Positions 1 to 6,500 are shown, counted from the stretch's first letter. The stretch is 9,690 bases of DNA from Armatimonadota bacterium (GCA_014381035.1 JACMIS010000338.1:1-9690); one strand, 5' to 3'. Notes: generated by a model not told the origin, from the letters alone. Translations and numbers: made by a program.

Positions 1-1447
1 CTTTTTCGACGTTGACGCGCACCAGTTTGACCCGGACCTTGTCGCCGACATCCAGACCGCGTTCGCCCTCGACAACGCGCCCTTCGATGGGGGGGCGGAG
101 GGTACGCACCCAGACGCCTTTGGGCGAGGCACCCGTGACCAGCGCGTCGAACGATTCGCCGATGCGATTCATCATGAACAGGGACGCGGCGGACTTGCGC
201 ACCTGCCGCTCTACTTTTTTCGCGGCGTTCTCCTGCTCGGTGCAGTGTGACGCGAGCGTCGTCAGTGCCTCCATCGTGTAAGGCGGTGCTTGTCCGGCGA
301 GTGCGGCTTTGATCAAACGGTGCGTGATAATGTCCGGGTAACGGCGGTTCGGCGCGGTGGAGTGGGAATAGTCACGCACCGCCAGCCCGAAATGCCCCTG
401 ATCCTTTTGTCCCGGTCCCTGCGCCCGGTAATCGCCCGCGCCCATCATTTTGATGATCGCCAGCGACAGGTCCGGGAATCGTAGCGGATCACTTTTGCGG
501 CGGCGCACCAGAAATGCGTTCAATGCTTCGGAATCCGCCTCGGCAGGAAGAAAGTCGCCGTACTCCTGCGCGACCTGCTGAATGCGGTCCCAACGCTCCG
601 GTGTCGCCACCACGCGACGAAACGTCGGGAAGCCGTGACGTTCCAGAAAGCGCGTCGTGACGCCGTTCGCGGCGATCATGAAATCCGCGATGATCGCGTT
701 CGCCCGGTCTTTATCGTCTTCGTACAAATCTACCACCTGCCCGTTCTGGATCGCCGTCTTCGCCTCAACCGTGTGCAGTTCGAGGGCACCCTCGTCGTGC
801 CGACGTTCGCGCAGACTCTGGGCGACCCGATCCTGTATCTGAATCTGCTCGGCGACACCGGGAGCGGCAGCCATCGCGACCGGTATCTCGCCCGCGCCTT
901 CCAGCCACGCCCCGACGCCGTGATAGGCGAGTTTCGCATAGCTGTGCACGTGGGCGCGAAACACCCGCTCGTCCGACAGAATGCCGTCCGCGTCTACAGT
1001 GTACGCGACGATCAACGCCTGCCGGTCCACGCCGGGGTTGAGCGACGACAGGTCGGTGCTGAACCGCTCGGGAAGCATCGGGAAAATTCGCGCCGGGGTG
1101 TAGACCGAGGTCGTGTTGTGCCGGGCGTGTTCGTCTACCGGCGTTCCAAATGGGACAAGCGCGTCGACATCCGCGATGGCGACCAGGATACGCACTTTTC
1201 CGTCCGGCAACGCTTCCGCCACGGTCAGTTGGTCGAGGTCGCGGGAGTCGTCGTTGTCGATGGACGTCCAGAGCAGATGGCGCAGGTCGCGTATGTCGGC
1301 GTCCGTTTCGTGCGCGGGACCGGGGGTACGATCCACCTGCCGCAACGCAGCGGGCGGAAACTCCGGTTCCAAACCCCGCTCGATCATCGCCTGCGTCGCG
1401 ATTGCCGCTAATTCGTCCGCGTCCGAACGTCCCTGAGTTGATTGCAT
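1..1447 (-). CDS. RNB-domain 3'-5' exoribonuclease (RNase II/R superfamily), C-terminus cut by the window edge
   Basis: Reverse-strand reading gives 482 uninterrupted residues and leaves the window without a stop. RNB enzymes degrade single-stranded RNA processively 3' to 5' with Mg2+ in the cytoplasm. The RNB catalytic segment is near the N-terminus (I63-D64-N-D-D-S-R-D70-L-D72-Q73); D64, D70 and D72 align with E. coli RNase II D201, D207 and D209, while the fourth acidic position (D210) is Q73. The second signature, Y360-SHSTAPNRRYPDI-373, is the conserved substrate and active-site segment of the family. Residues about 428-482 look like the start of an S1/OB fold (GESFDALVTG, KGVWVR). Only about 50 residues precede the RNB domain, so the two N-terminal cold-shock domains of RNase II/R are absent. 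The ATG at 1447 has AAGGA upstream at 1458-1462. The family call is secure; whether it acts as an RNase R or RNase II equivalent is unknown. Confidence 0.93.
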   Translation of the reverse strand, partial: MQSTQGRSDADELAAIATQAMIERGLEPEFPPAALRQVDRTPGPAHETDADIRDLRHLLWTSIDNDDSRDLDQLTVAEALPDGKVRILVAIADVDALVPFGTPVDEHARHNTTSVYTPARIFPMLPERFSTDLSSLNPGVDRQALIVAYTVDADGILSDERVFRAHVHSYAKLAYHGVGAWLEGAGEIPVAMAAAPGVAEQIQIQDRVAQSLRERRHDEGALELHTVEAKTAIQNGQVVDLYEDDKDRANAIIADFMIAANGVTTRFLERHGFPTFRRVVATPERWDRIQQVAQEYGDFLPAEADSEALNAFLVRRRKSDPLRFPDLSLAIIKMMGAGDYRAQGPGQKDQGHFGLAVRDYSHSTAPNRRYPDIITHRLIKAALAGQAPPYTMEALTTLASHCTEQENAAKKVERQVRKSAASLFMMNRIGESFDALVTGASPKGVWVRTLRPPIEGRVVEGERGLDVGDKVRVKLVRVNVEK

Positions 1448-1462
1448 TGGTCCAATGTCCTT
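1445..1462 (-). promoter_or_regulatory. RNase gene ribosome binding site with a palindrome over the start codon
   Basis: On the minus strand AAGGA (1458-1462) lies 10 nt before the ATG at 1447. The spacer and start codon form an odd palindrome, CATTGG-A-CCAATG (1445-1457), with 6-bp arms. In RNA the one-base centre is too tight for a full hairpin, so an operator-like DNA site or chance is as likely as a translational control element. Confidence 0.5.
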
Positions 1463-1575
1463 GCTTCGATGCGCTCTATAATTGTTAGGATACACCATTG
1501 CGGCTACGTTTTCGCCGGACACAGAATCTTTCGCGGCAATTTCCCCGTACCGACGGGTTCCTTCTCCTCCCGATG

Positions 1576-1604
1576 CCGACAAAATACTACTTATGTAGTA
1601 TAAT
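1576..1604 (+). promoter_or_regulatory. Sigma70-type promoter of the HAF-repeat gene
   Basis: A perfect -10 box TATAAT (1599-1604) is preceded, with a 17-bp spacer, by CCGACA (1576-1581), which matches TTGACA at four of six positions. Transcription would begin near 1611, so a TTG codon at 1604 inside the -10 box cannot be the start of the downstream gene. This supports the ATG at 1649, or possibly 1628. Confidence 0.65.
1584..1601. promoter_or_regulatory. BlaI/MecI-like operator dyad in the promoter spacer
   Basis: ATACTAC (1584-1590), TTAT and GTAGTAT (1595-1601) form a perfect 7-bp inverted repeat that fills most of the -35/-10 spacer and runs into the -10 box. The core TACTTATGTA differs at one position from the TACANNTGTA consensus of BlaI/MecI-family repressors. 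Bound repressor would occlude RNA polymerase. The dyad is seen directly; the assignment to a BlaI-type regulator is inferred. Confidence 0.5.
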
Positions 1605-1648
1605 TGAGCCATCTTCTTCGACTGACGATGGTTCGCTGGGGGGCAGGT

Positions 1649-2620
1649 ATGGGGCAATTTAGAACGATCCTGTGTGTGGCGGTGGCAGTTATGCCGTCTG
1701 GTGCCGGTTTAGCAAAGCCGCCTGTCGATGCGCCGCCGCGCTACCGTCTGACACGGTTACCGATGGAAACGGCAACCGTGCTCAACGACCGGGGGCAAGT
1801 GGCGGGACACAATTGGAGCGGCGAGGGCATCCTCTACACGCCGGGGAAAAAGCCGCGTTCCCTGGGGCATGTTCCGTCCCATCCGCCCGGTCGTGCCGGT
1901 CTTGTTCCCGAGTATCTTTCCAACGATGGGGCTGTTTATGGCTATTCGACCTGGGTCACCTCGGGTGCTATTACGAGCGGAGAAACCGTCCACTTTCGCT
2001 GGAATAAAAACAAGATGATGGAGACGGATTCCGAATGTTCGCCGTCCCGCTTCCGCAATCGCCGGGGGGAATACGCGTATACCGCGGCGCGGGGGGAGTT
2101 CGAGAGACAGCCGGACGACAGCGTTCGCTACGACGAATGGATGGCGGTACTCCAGCACGGCGACGGCACGAAAACGGAATTGGGGACCCTGGGCGGGAAA
2201 AGTAGCCATGTAAACGCCATCAACGCCGACGGCAAGATAGTGGGGTGGTCGGAGGTACAAGCGGGATCGGGGCGTGGTTTTCTTTACAGCGGCGGGACAA
2301 TGCGTCCCTTATCACTGGTACCCGGCACGCCCGATCTGCCTTCTATCGGCACCACGGCGAACGCTATCAACGACCTGGGCGAAATCGTGGGGCACCAAAC
2401 GGCGCGGGACGCGAAGAAGGTTCATCAAATTGCGGTCCTGTGGGACCGCGACGGGAAGGCACATGACCTGAACACACTCGTTACGCCTCCCCTGCGCACA
2501 TCTCGGTCCCTGTATGCGGCGGTCGCGATCAACGCACGCGGGCAGATCATCGGTCAGGGGAGCGACGGCGCGTTCTTGTTGACGCCAGTTCCTCCGAAAC
2601 GCGCTAAAAAACGTCCCTGA
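1649..2620 (+). CDS. Exported HAF-repeat (extracellular repeat) protein
   Basis: A predicted secreted protein of 323 residues. Residues 1-22 look like a Sec signal peptide: one Arg, a hydrophobic core ILCVAVAVM, and cleavage after GLA. The mature part has repeats of the type 'A(I/V)N..G.(I/V)(V/I)G......A.LW..G....L..L', typical of the HAF family ('probable extracellular repeat'). Examples are near residues 42-75 (LNDRGQVAGH), 187-223 (AINADGKIVGWS), 238-275 (AINDLGEIVGHQ, then AVLWDRDGKAHDLNTL) and 291-315 (AINARGQIIGQ). A more diverged copy is around 90-125. Such repeats probably fold as a beta-propeller-like surface domain; no enzymatic function is known to me. There is no C-terminal sorting motif. 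The ATG at 1649 was chosen because upstream candidates (TTG 1604, ATG 1628) lie in or near the promoter and would bury the signal peptide. GGGGGG at 1638-1643 is a poor ribosome binding site. Confidence 0.85.
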   Translation: MGQFRTILCVAVAVMPSGAGLAKPPVDAPPRYRLTRLPMETATVLNDRGQVAGHNWSGEGILYTPGKKPRSLGHVPSHPPGRAGLVPEYLSNDGAVYGYSTWVTSGAITSGETVHFRWNKNKMMETDSECSPSRFRNRRGEYAYTAARGEFERQPDDSVRYDEWMAVLQHGDGTKTELGTLGGKSSHVNAINADGKIVGWSEVQAGSGRGFLYSGGTMRPLSLVPGTPDLPSIGTTANAINDLGEIVGHQTARDAKKVHQIAVLWDRDGKAHDLNTLVTPPLRTSRSLYAAVAINARGQIIGQGSDGAFLLTPVPPKRAKKRP

Positions 2621-2651
2621 TATCTCCTCTGTTTAGATTCAAGGGATGTTT
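2609..2651 (+). terminator. Weak hairpin over the HAF gene stop codon, possible terminator
   Basis: AACGTCCCT (2610-2618) can pair with AGGGATGTT (2642-2650) with one G-U pair, plus A2609-T2651, giving about 10 bp closing a loop of 23 nt. Only a short T run (2649-2651) lies at the 3' end, so intrinsic termination is doubtful. No better terminator is seen before the next gene. Confidence 0.25.
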
Positions 2652-2731
2652 GGATCGCCGAAAATGAAACAGCATCGCCACTTCGTTTATCGGCTACGCT
2701 GTGCCGGGCGATACAGGCTTAGAAGAATTAC

Positions 2732-2754
2732 GTATGCGGGTTTGGACCGCATAC
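2732..2754. promoter_or_regulatory. Perfect 8-bp inverted repeat upstream of the ATPase gene
   Basis: GTATGCGG (2732-2739) and CCGCATAC (2747-2754) flank a 7-nt centre and end 19 nt before the ATG at 2774. There is no following T run, so it is not an intrinsic terminator. It could be an operator or a leader hairpin that limits access to the start of the ATPase message, which lacks a clear Shine-Dalgarno sequence. No convincing sigma70 promoter was found in 2621-2773. Confidence 0.45.
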
Positions 2755-2773
2755 ATACCTTCCGCCGAACTCT

Positions 2774-3835
2774 ATGCAAACCGTCACCCCGCCGCAACTC
2801 GTCAAACTGCTCCTCAATGTCGCCCCGACGCGCCCCGTTTTCATCTGGGGACCGCCCGGCATCGGTAAATCCGCGCTGGTCGAGCGGTTCGCCAGCGATG
2901 TCGGCATCGAGTGTGTTTCCTTACTCGGTTCGCAACTCGCTCCGGAAGACCTGATCGGTGTCCCGCGTATTGAGGACGGCAAGAGTGTTTTCTGCCCGCC
3001 GCGCATGATCGCCCGCGAAACTCCCTATCTGCTTTTCGTGGACGAACTTAACGCCTGCTCTTTCGAAGTTCAAAAGGCGTTCTACTCCCTGATCAACGAC
3101 CGACGGCTCGGCGAATACCGGTTGCCGCCCGGCTCCGTGGTCGTCGGAGCCGGGAACCGGGCGCAGGATTCGGCGATTGTCAAACCGATGTCGTCTGCGC
3201 TGATGAATCGGATGCTCCACGTCGAACTGCGCCCGACCGTTCGCGACTGGCTGGATTGGGCATACGCGCAAGGGATTCACCCGTATGTGATTCAGTACCT
3301 GGAGGCACGTCCGGATCATCTGCACGTCCCGCCGCCGAAAACCGAGGAAACGTTCTCGACGCCTCGCTCCTGGCATATCCTCTCGGATGCGCTCCACGCC
3401 TATGGTTCAACCATACAAACCGACGAAACAGAGTTGCTTGCGGAGGGATGCCTTTCTGCCAACCATGCGCGGTCGTTCGCGGCGTTCATCAAGCAACTGC
3501 ACGGTAACTTGCGCGTTGACCTGATTCTCAAAGGCGAGCAACCACTACCTCGTGCGGCGACGGAACGAGACGTTCTGTATTTCATTGTGCAAAGCGTCCG
3601 CGCCCAACTTGTCAAGGAACTTCCCCCCGAACGAGACGCACTCAAGCCGCAGAACCGACAACTGGCGAATCAGGGGAAACGCATCCTCGGAGAATTGTGC
3701 GAGATCAGCGTCGAAATGGCAACCGTGATGGTCGCCGAGGAGGTCAGCGAAAACGCCCGCAATCTGCCCGCATGGTTTCTTATCGAAGTCGTCCGCGATC
3801 TGCCACGTCTCGCCGCGAGCGTGTCTGTGAAGTGA
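2774..3835 (+). CDS. MoxR-like AAA+ ATPase, partner of a metallopeptidase/VWA protein
   Basis: A 353-residue cytoplasmic AAA+ ATPase. Walker A is G26-PPGIGKS-33, Walker B is LLFVDE 86-91 followed by LN, sensor 1 is N128 in GAGNR, and a likely arginine finger is R146 in ALMNRM. The segment LAPEDLIGVPR (55-65) is like the MoxR/AAA_5 region after Walker A. Residues about 150-353 form the lid and a helical C-terminus without recognised motifs. MoxR-type ATPases act as hexameric chaperones with VWA-domain partners, often in maturation of metal or cofactor complexes or in stress responses. The next gene in the same direction encodes such a VWA protein, so the two probably form one system. The ATG at 2774 has no clear ribosome binding site, but it leaves the usual short lead (about 25 residues) before Walker A. 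The specific client is unknown. Confidence 0.9.
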   Translation: MQTVTPPQLVKLLLNVAPTRPVFIWGPPGIGKSALVERFASDVGIECVSLLGSQLAPEDLIGVPRIEDGKSVFCPPRMIARETPYLLFVDELNACSFEVQKAFYSLINDRRLGEYRLPPGSVVVGAGNRAQDSAIVKPMSSALMNRMLHVELRPTVRDWLDWAYAQGIHPYVIQYLEARPDHLHVPPPKTEETFSTPRSWHILSDALHAYGSTIQTDETELLAEGCLSANHARSFAAFIKQLHGNLRVDLILKGEQPLPRAATERDVLYFIVQSVRAQLVKELPPERDALKPQNRQLANQGKRILGELCEISVEMATVMVAEEVSENARNLPAWFLIEVVRDLPRLAASVSVK

Positions 3836-3839
3836 TGAA

Positions 3840-3893
3840 CGTCGTACCCCTCCCCCATGGTCCATGGGGAGGGGGTTGGGGAAGGATACGACG
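3840..3893. repeat. Nested GC-rich palindrome (REP/MITE-like) between the ATPase and VWA genes
   Basis: An inner hairpin pairs CCCCTCCCCC (3847-3856) with GGGGAGGGGG (3866-3875) around the centre ATGGTCCAT, with a one-base bulge. Outer 7-bp arms CGTCGTA (3840-3846) and TACGACG (3887-3893) are also perfect inverted repeats, with 11 unpaired bases (TTGGGGAAGGA) on the right side only. It begins 5 nt after the ATPase stop codon. It may be a small palindromic insertion, an mRNA stabiliser or an attenuator setting the ratio of the two products. Copy number in the genome cannot be judged here. Confidence 0.6.
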
Positions 3894-3908
3894 AAAGCCA
3901 ACAAAATC

Positions 3909-5816
3909 ATGCCCTCTAAAACAAAAACCAAACAAAAAGGTGATAATCCTGCGGAGCGGTTGCAAACGTCCCGGTACCGAATCCGTTGGGCGGAAGTCGA
4001 ACTTCGCCACTCGGCTCTTGGACCCGTTCTAAACTCGCTGACGGTTAAAGAGGCGGGGGATAGCGAGACACGTCCGAGTATCGGAGTTGCCGACCCGGTC
4101 CACGGTGTTCTGTATGTCAATCCATGGTTCGTCGGAGTTCGGAACCGGTTACTGGAGCAAAAAGAGTGGGAGTATGTCCTTGCCCATCTCGCCCTCCACC
4201 TTGCCTTGAACCACGCAGCACGGCGCGAAGACCGCGATCCGTTCGTTTGGAACCTCGCCTGCGACGTTGCCGTGGACCGGTTGCTGCCCCTGTTTCAAAT
4301 CGCTCGCCCGGCGACGATTGCCGGGGAACCCTGGCAGAGCGAAGGGAACGAGGAAGCCATTTACGAAGAGATGATGGACGTTCGCGGCGTGAACCGGGAC
4401 GCGATTCCGAAGCGCACTCTTGCCGGAGAAGCGCGGACTGATATTCTGGGACTCGCCAAATCACCGCCCCCTTGGCGACACGACGAAGAGAAACGACTCG
4501 GTGTGAGTATACAAAGAGTTGTTCAGGACACGGTTACGCGCACTGCCGAAACGCTGTTATTCGCGGAAGTAGACAGCGGTCACGGAAAGCGATGGGCACC
4601 GGCGGAAGCCGCGAAACGCTGGGTGCTGTCGGAGTTTCCCCTGCTCGGTGCGCTGGCGGGCGAAATCCGCATCATCGCCGACGCCGAACTGTGCCGCCGC
4701 ATGGATATTCCGGTCGCCGCGATCAACGGTTTTTTAGGCGAGATGTATCTGCAACCGGACATCGGCTTGACGCAGGACGAACTCGTTTTCGTGTACGTCC
4801 ATGAACTGCTCCATGTCGCGCTTTTTCACCATTCGCGGGGGATGGGTCGGGATCATCATCTATACAACATCGCCGCCGACTTCGTGATCAACGGCTGGCT
4901 GGTCGAAATGGGCGTCGGGCAATTGCCAAAAATCGGTGCGCTCTATGACCCACGCTTGCAAGGAATGAGCACCGAGGAGGTATATGACAAACTGCTTCTC
5001 AGTCCGCGTGAATCCAAAAAATTGCGTGGCTTTCGGGGCGAATCCGGCGATGTCCTGATGGACGCACCCGACGGGCGAACGATCTATCGCCGCGATGTGA
5101 CAACGCTGGACGATCTTTACCGACGTTGTCTGCAAACCGGCTTTTCCTGTTCCGGCGGGCGATACCGGGGCACGATGCCCGCTGGACTGTTGGAAGCGAT
5201 CCGCTCGCTCTGGACCGCACCGGTTCCCTGGGATGTCGAACTGGCGCGGTGGATGGACGCCCATGTCCCGTTCCCGCGTGACCCGCGCCGCACGTATGCC
5301 CGCGCCTCCCGTCGGCAAGCGTCCACGCCGGATATTCCGCGCCCGGCGCGATATATCCCGATGGAGGAATCTGCCGCGTGTACGTTCGGCGTCGTGCTCG
5401 ATACGTCTGGGTCCATGGATCGCGCCCTGCTCGGACGGGCACTCGGCGCGATAGCGTCCTACGCCGAAGCGCGGGATGTTCCCGCCGTCCGCCTCGTGCT
5501 CTGCGACGCCGCGCCCTACGACCGGGGCATCGTCCCACCCACGGATCTGCGCGGTGTATTCAGTGTGCAGGGACGTGGCGGCACCGTGCTACAACCGGCG
5601 ATCAACTTTCTCCTGCGCCGCGCCGACTTCCCCCCGACGGCACCGATCATGGTCATCACCGATGGTTGGTGCGAGGACGAGATACTCTGCCCTCGCGACC
5701 ACTGCTTCGTGCTACCTCGTGCGCCCCAAGTAGACGCAAAACAGAAAGGCGAGCAAATCCCGCTTCGGACCAGTGCCCCGGTTTTTCGCGTTCTGAAAGA
5801 AAACCACGACGTTTGA
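3909..5816 (+). CDS. Tandem metallopeptidase-like domains fused to a VWA-like domain (DUF2201-type)
   Basis: A 635-residue soluble protein that resembles the DUF2201 architecture (putative metallopeptidase plus VWA-like domain), but with two metallopeptidase-like copies. Copy 1 (about 35-135) has H93-LALH97-LALNH with Leu where the catalytic Glu is expected, and D119 in NLACDVAV. Copy 2 (about 235-345) has an intact H298-E299-LLH302 and D324 in NIAADFVIN. The H-to-D distance is 26 residues in both. Both copies also share a preceding 'LYVNP/MYLQP' strand and an acidic helix before the histidines. The VWA domain (about 490-600) has a complete MIDAS: D498-T-S500-G-S502, T559, and D585 in ITDGW. 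It probably works with the ATPase upstream. ATG 3909 was preferred to ATG 3864 because 3864 lies inside the palindrome; neither has a good ribosome binding site. Proteolytic activity and substrate are unknown. Confidence 0.85.
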   Translation: MPSKTKTKQKGDNPAERLQTSRYRIRWAEVELRHSALGPVLNSLTVKEAGDSETRPSIGVADPVHGVLYVNPWFVGVRNRLLEQKEWEYVLAHLALHLALNHAARREDRDPFVWNLACDVAVDRLLPLFQIARPATIAGEPWQSEGNEEAIYEEMMDVRGVNRDAIPKRTLAGEARTDILGLAKSPPPWRHDEEKRLGVSIQRVVQDTVTRTAETLLFAEVDSGHGKRWAPAEAAKRWVLSEFPLLGALAGEIRIIADAELCRRMDIPVAAINGFLGEMYLQPDIGLTQDELVFVYVHELLHVALFHHSRGMGRDHHLYNIAADFVINGWLVEMGVGQLPKIGALYDPRLQGMSTEEVYDKLLLSPRESKKLRGFRGESGDVLMDAPDGRTIYRRDVTTLDDLYRRCLQTGFSCSGGRYRGTMPAGLLEAIRSLWTAPVPWDVELARWMDAHVPFPRDPRRTYARASRRQASTPDIPRPARYIPMEESAACTFGVVLDTSGSMDRALLGRALGAIASYAEARDVPAVRLVLCDAAPYDRGIVPPTDLRGVFSVQGRGGTVLQPAINFLLRRADFPPTAPIMVITDGWCEDEILCPRDHCFVLPRAPQVDAKQKGEQIPLRTSAPVFRVLKENHDV

Positions 5817-5825
5817 CGAACGCCG

Positions 5826-6260
5826 TTATTGGGTCGCGCTGAGTAGCCGTTCCCGAAGTTCACGGTTTTTGAGTGCGGGGTTCAATGAATCCGCTTTCTC
5901 CAGATCGGCGAGTGCTTCCTTGTATTGTCCTGTTTTCTCATAGGCATACGCCCGATTGACGTACCCCTCCACGAGAGCGGGGCGTAGCTTGATGAACGCG
6001 GTGAAATCACGGGCGGCTTTGTCGTAATTCCCGACATGGTAATAGGCGATACCTCGTTTCAGATACAATACGAATCGGCGCGGTGTTTTCACAATCATGC
6101 TCGTGTACATCGTGATCGCCGGGACGTATTTTTTCTCTTCCAAAGCCGCGTCCGCTTTTAACTCCGCTGCGTCTCTCTGGGCGGAAACAGGGCAACCGAG
6201 CAGGAATACGAGGGTAGTGAAAGCGACAAAAGCGCATCGCCGAAAAGGAAACCTGTTCAT
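5826..6260 (-). CDS. Small exported or lipoprotein TPR protein
   Basis: A 144-residue protein. The N-terminus has positive charges (R3, R7, R8) and a hydrophobic stretch (about 10-22) ending in LLG-C23, a plausible but non-ideal lipobox; an alternative is signal peptidase I cleavage after VSA27. The rest is three tetratricopeptide repeats: about 30-62 (ALEEKKYVPAITMYTSMI), 64-96 (YLKRGIAYYHVGNYDKAARDF) and 98-130 (GYVNRAYAYEKTGQYKEALADL). TPRs mediate protein-protein contacts, here probably in the periplasm or at the outer face of a membrane. The start is well supported by GGAGGA at 6268-6273, 7 nt before the ATG. The stop codon lies 9 nt from that of the convergent metallopeptidase/VWA gene. 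The partner is unknown. Confidence 0.88.
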   Translation of the reverse strand: MNRFPFRRCAFVAFTTLVFLLGCPVSAQRDAAELKADAALEEKKYVPAITMYTSMIVKTPRRFVLYLKRGIAYYHVGNYDKAARDFTAFIKLRPALVEGYVNRAYAYEKTGQYKEALADLEKADSLNPALKNRELRERLLSATQ

Positions 6261-6267
6261 AAACCGA

Positions 6268-6273
6268 TCCTCC
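6268..6273 (-). promoter_or_regulatory. Strong Shine-Dalgarno of the small TPR gene
   Basis: GGAGGA on the minus strand ends 7 nt before the ATG at 6260. It is the best Shine-Dalgarno sequence in the window and fixes this start. Confidence 0.75.
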
Positions 6274-6340
6274 GTGCTAAAATCGCGGGCAGGCGTTCTG
6301 GATTGCCCCCATACAAAGCCATGCCAATGGGAACAGACAT

Positions 6341-6354
6341 ACGGACTTGTCCGT
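6341..6354. promoter_or_regulatory. Short inverted repeat in the divergent intergenic region
   Basis: ACGGAC-TT-GTCCGT, perfect 6-bp arms with a 2-nt centre, lies 81 nt upstream of the minus-strand TPR gene and about 150 nt upstream of the cyclase gene. It is a candidate regulator site for either divergent gene; the arms are short enough that chance cannot be excluded. Confidence 0.3.
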
Positions 6355-6396
6355 CCTAAAATTCAGACTACGGGAACCGGGTCGGGCTTCAAAACA

Positions 6397-6430
6397 GGAT
6401 AACGTTGCCTGCATGTCGAAGTAGTTATCC
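6397..6430. promoter_or_regulatory. Spaced inverted repeat upstream of the cyclase gene
   Basis: GGATAAC (6397-6403) and GTTATCC (6424-6430) are perfect 7-bp inverted repeats separated by 20 nt, so the arm centres are 27 bp apart. Such spacing can fit two operator half-sites or a loose RNA stem. It lies just upstream of the candidate -35 box at 6444. Confidence 0.3.
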
Positions 6431-6443
6431 GGTACTGCCGCTG

Positions 6444-6470
6444 TTGAAAGTCTTTCTCTTTCGCTAACAA
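6444..6470 (+). promoter_or_regulatory. Tentative promoter of the cyclase gene
   Basis: TTGAAA (6444-6449) is a good -35 box. The best -10 candidate, TAACAA (6465-6470), is only 15 bp away and imperfect, so this is a weak call. No better pair was seen in 6261-6500. Confidence 0.25.
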
Positions 6471-6487
6471 GTAGGCATAGAGAATCG

Positions 6488-6492
6488 AAGGA
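6488..6492 (+). promoter_or_regulatory. Ribosome binding site of the cyclase gene
   Basis: AAGGA lies 8 nt before the ATG at 6501. It supports this start, which places the GGTITFLFTDIEGST motif at residue 5, as usual for this protein family. Confidence 0.65.
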
Positions 6493-6500
6493 TGTGAACG

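Noticed and set aside
635..1411. A 258-residue open frame on the plus strand
   Set aside because: It is antisense to the RNB nuclease, whose reverse-strand frame contains the conserved RNB motifs. The plus-strand peptide is Arg/Val-rich with no recognisable domain.
1544..1557. Hairpin CCCGT-ACCG-ACGGG in the intergenic region
   Set aside because: A 5-bp stem with no T run and no clear position relative to a gene; it is probably chance in GC-rich DNA.
1757..2260. A 167-residue open frame on the minus strand
   Set aside because: Shadow of the HAF-repeat gene, which has a promoter, a signal peptide and clear repeats on the plus strand.
3864..3908. A 15-residue N-terminal extension of the metallopeptidase/VWA protein from ATG 3864
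   Set aside because: The ATG lies in the middle of a GC-rich palindrome and has no Shine-Dalgarno. The extra residues are low-complexity products of the repeat. It remains a possible alternative start.
3545..4120. A 191-residue open frame on the minus strand bridging the ATPase and VWA genes
   Set aside because: It crosses the palindrome and overlaps two well-supported genes on the other strand; there is no ribosome binding site or domain.
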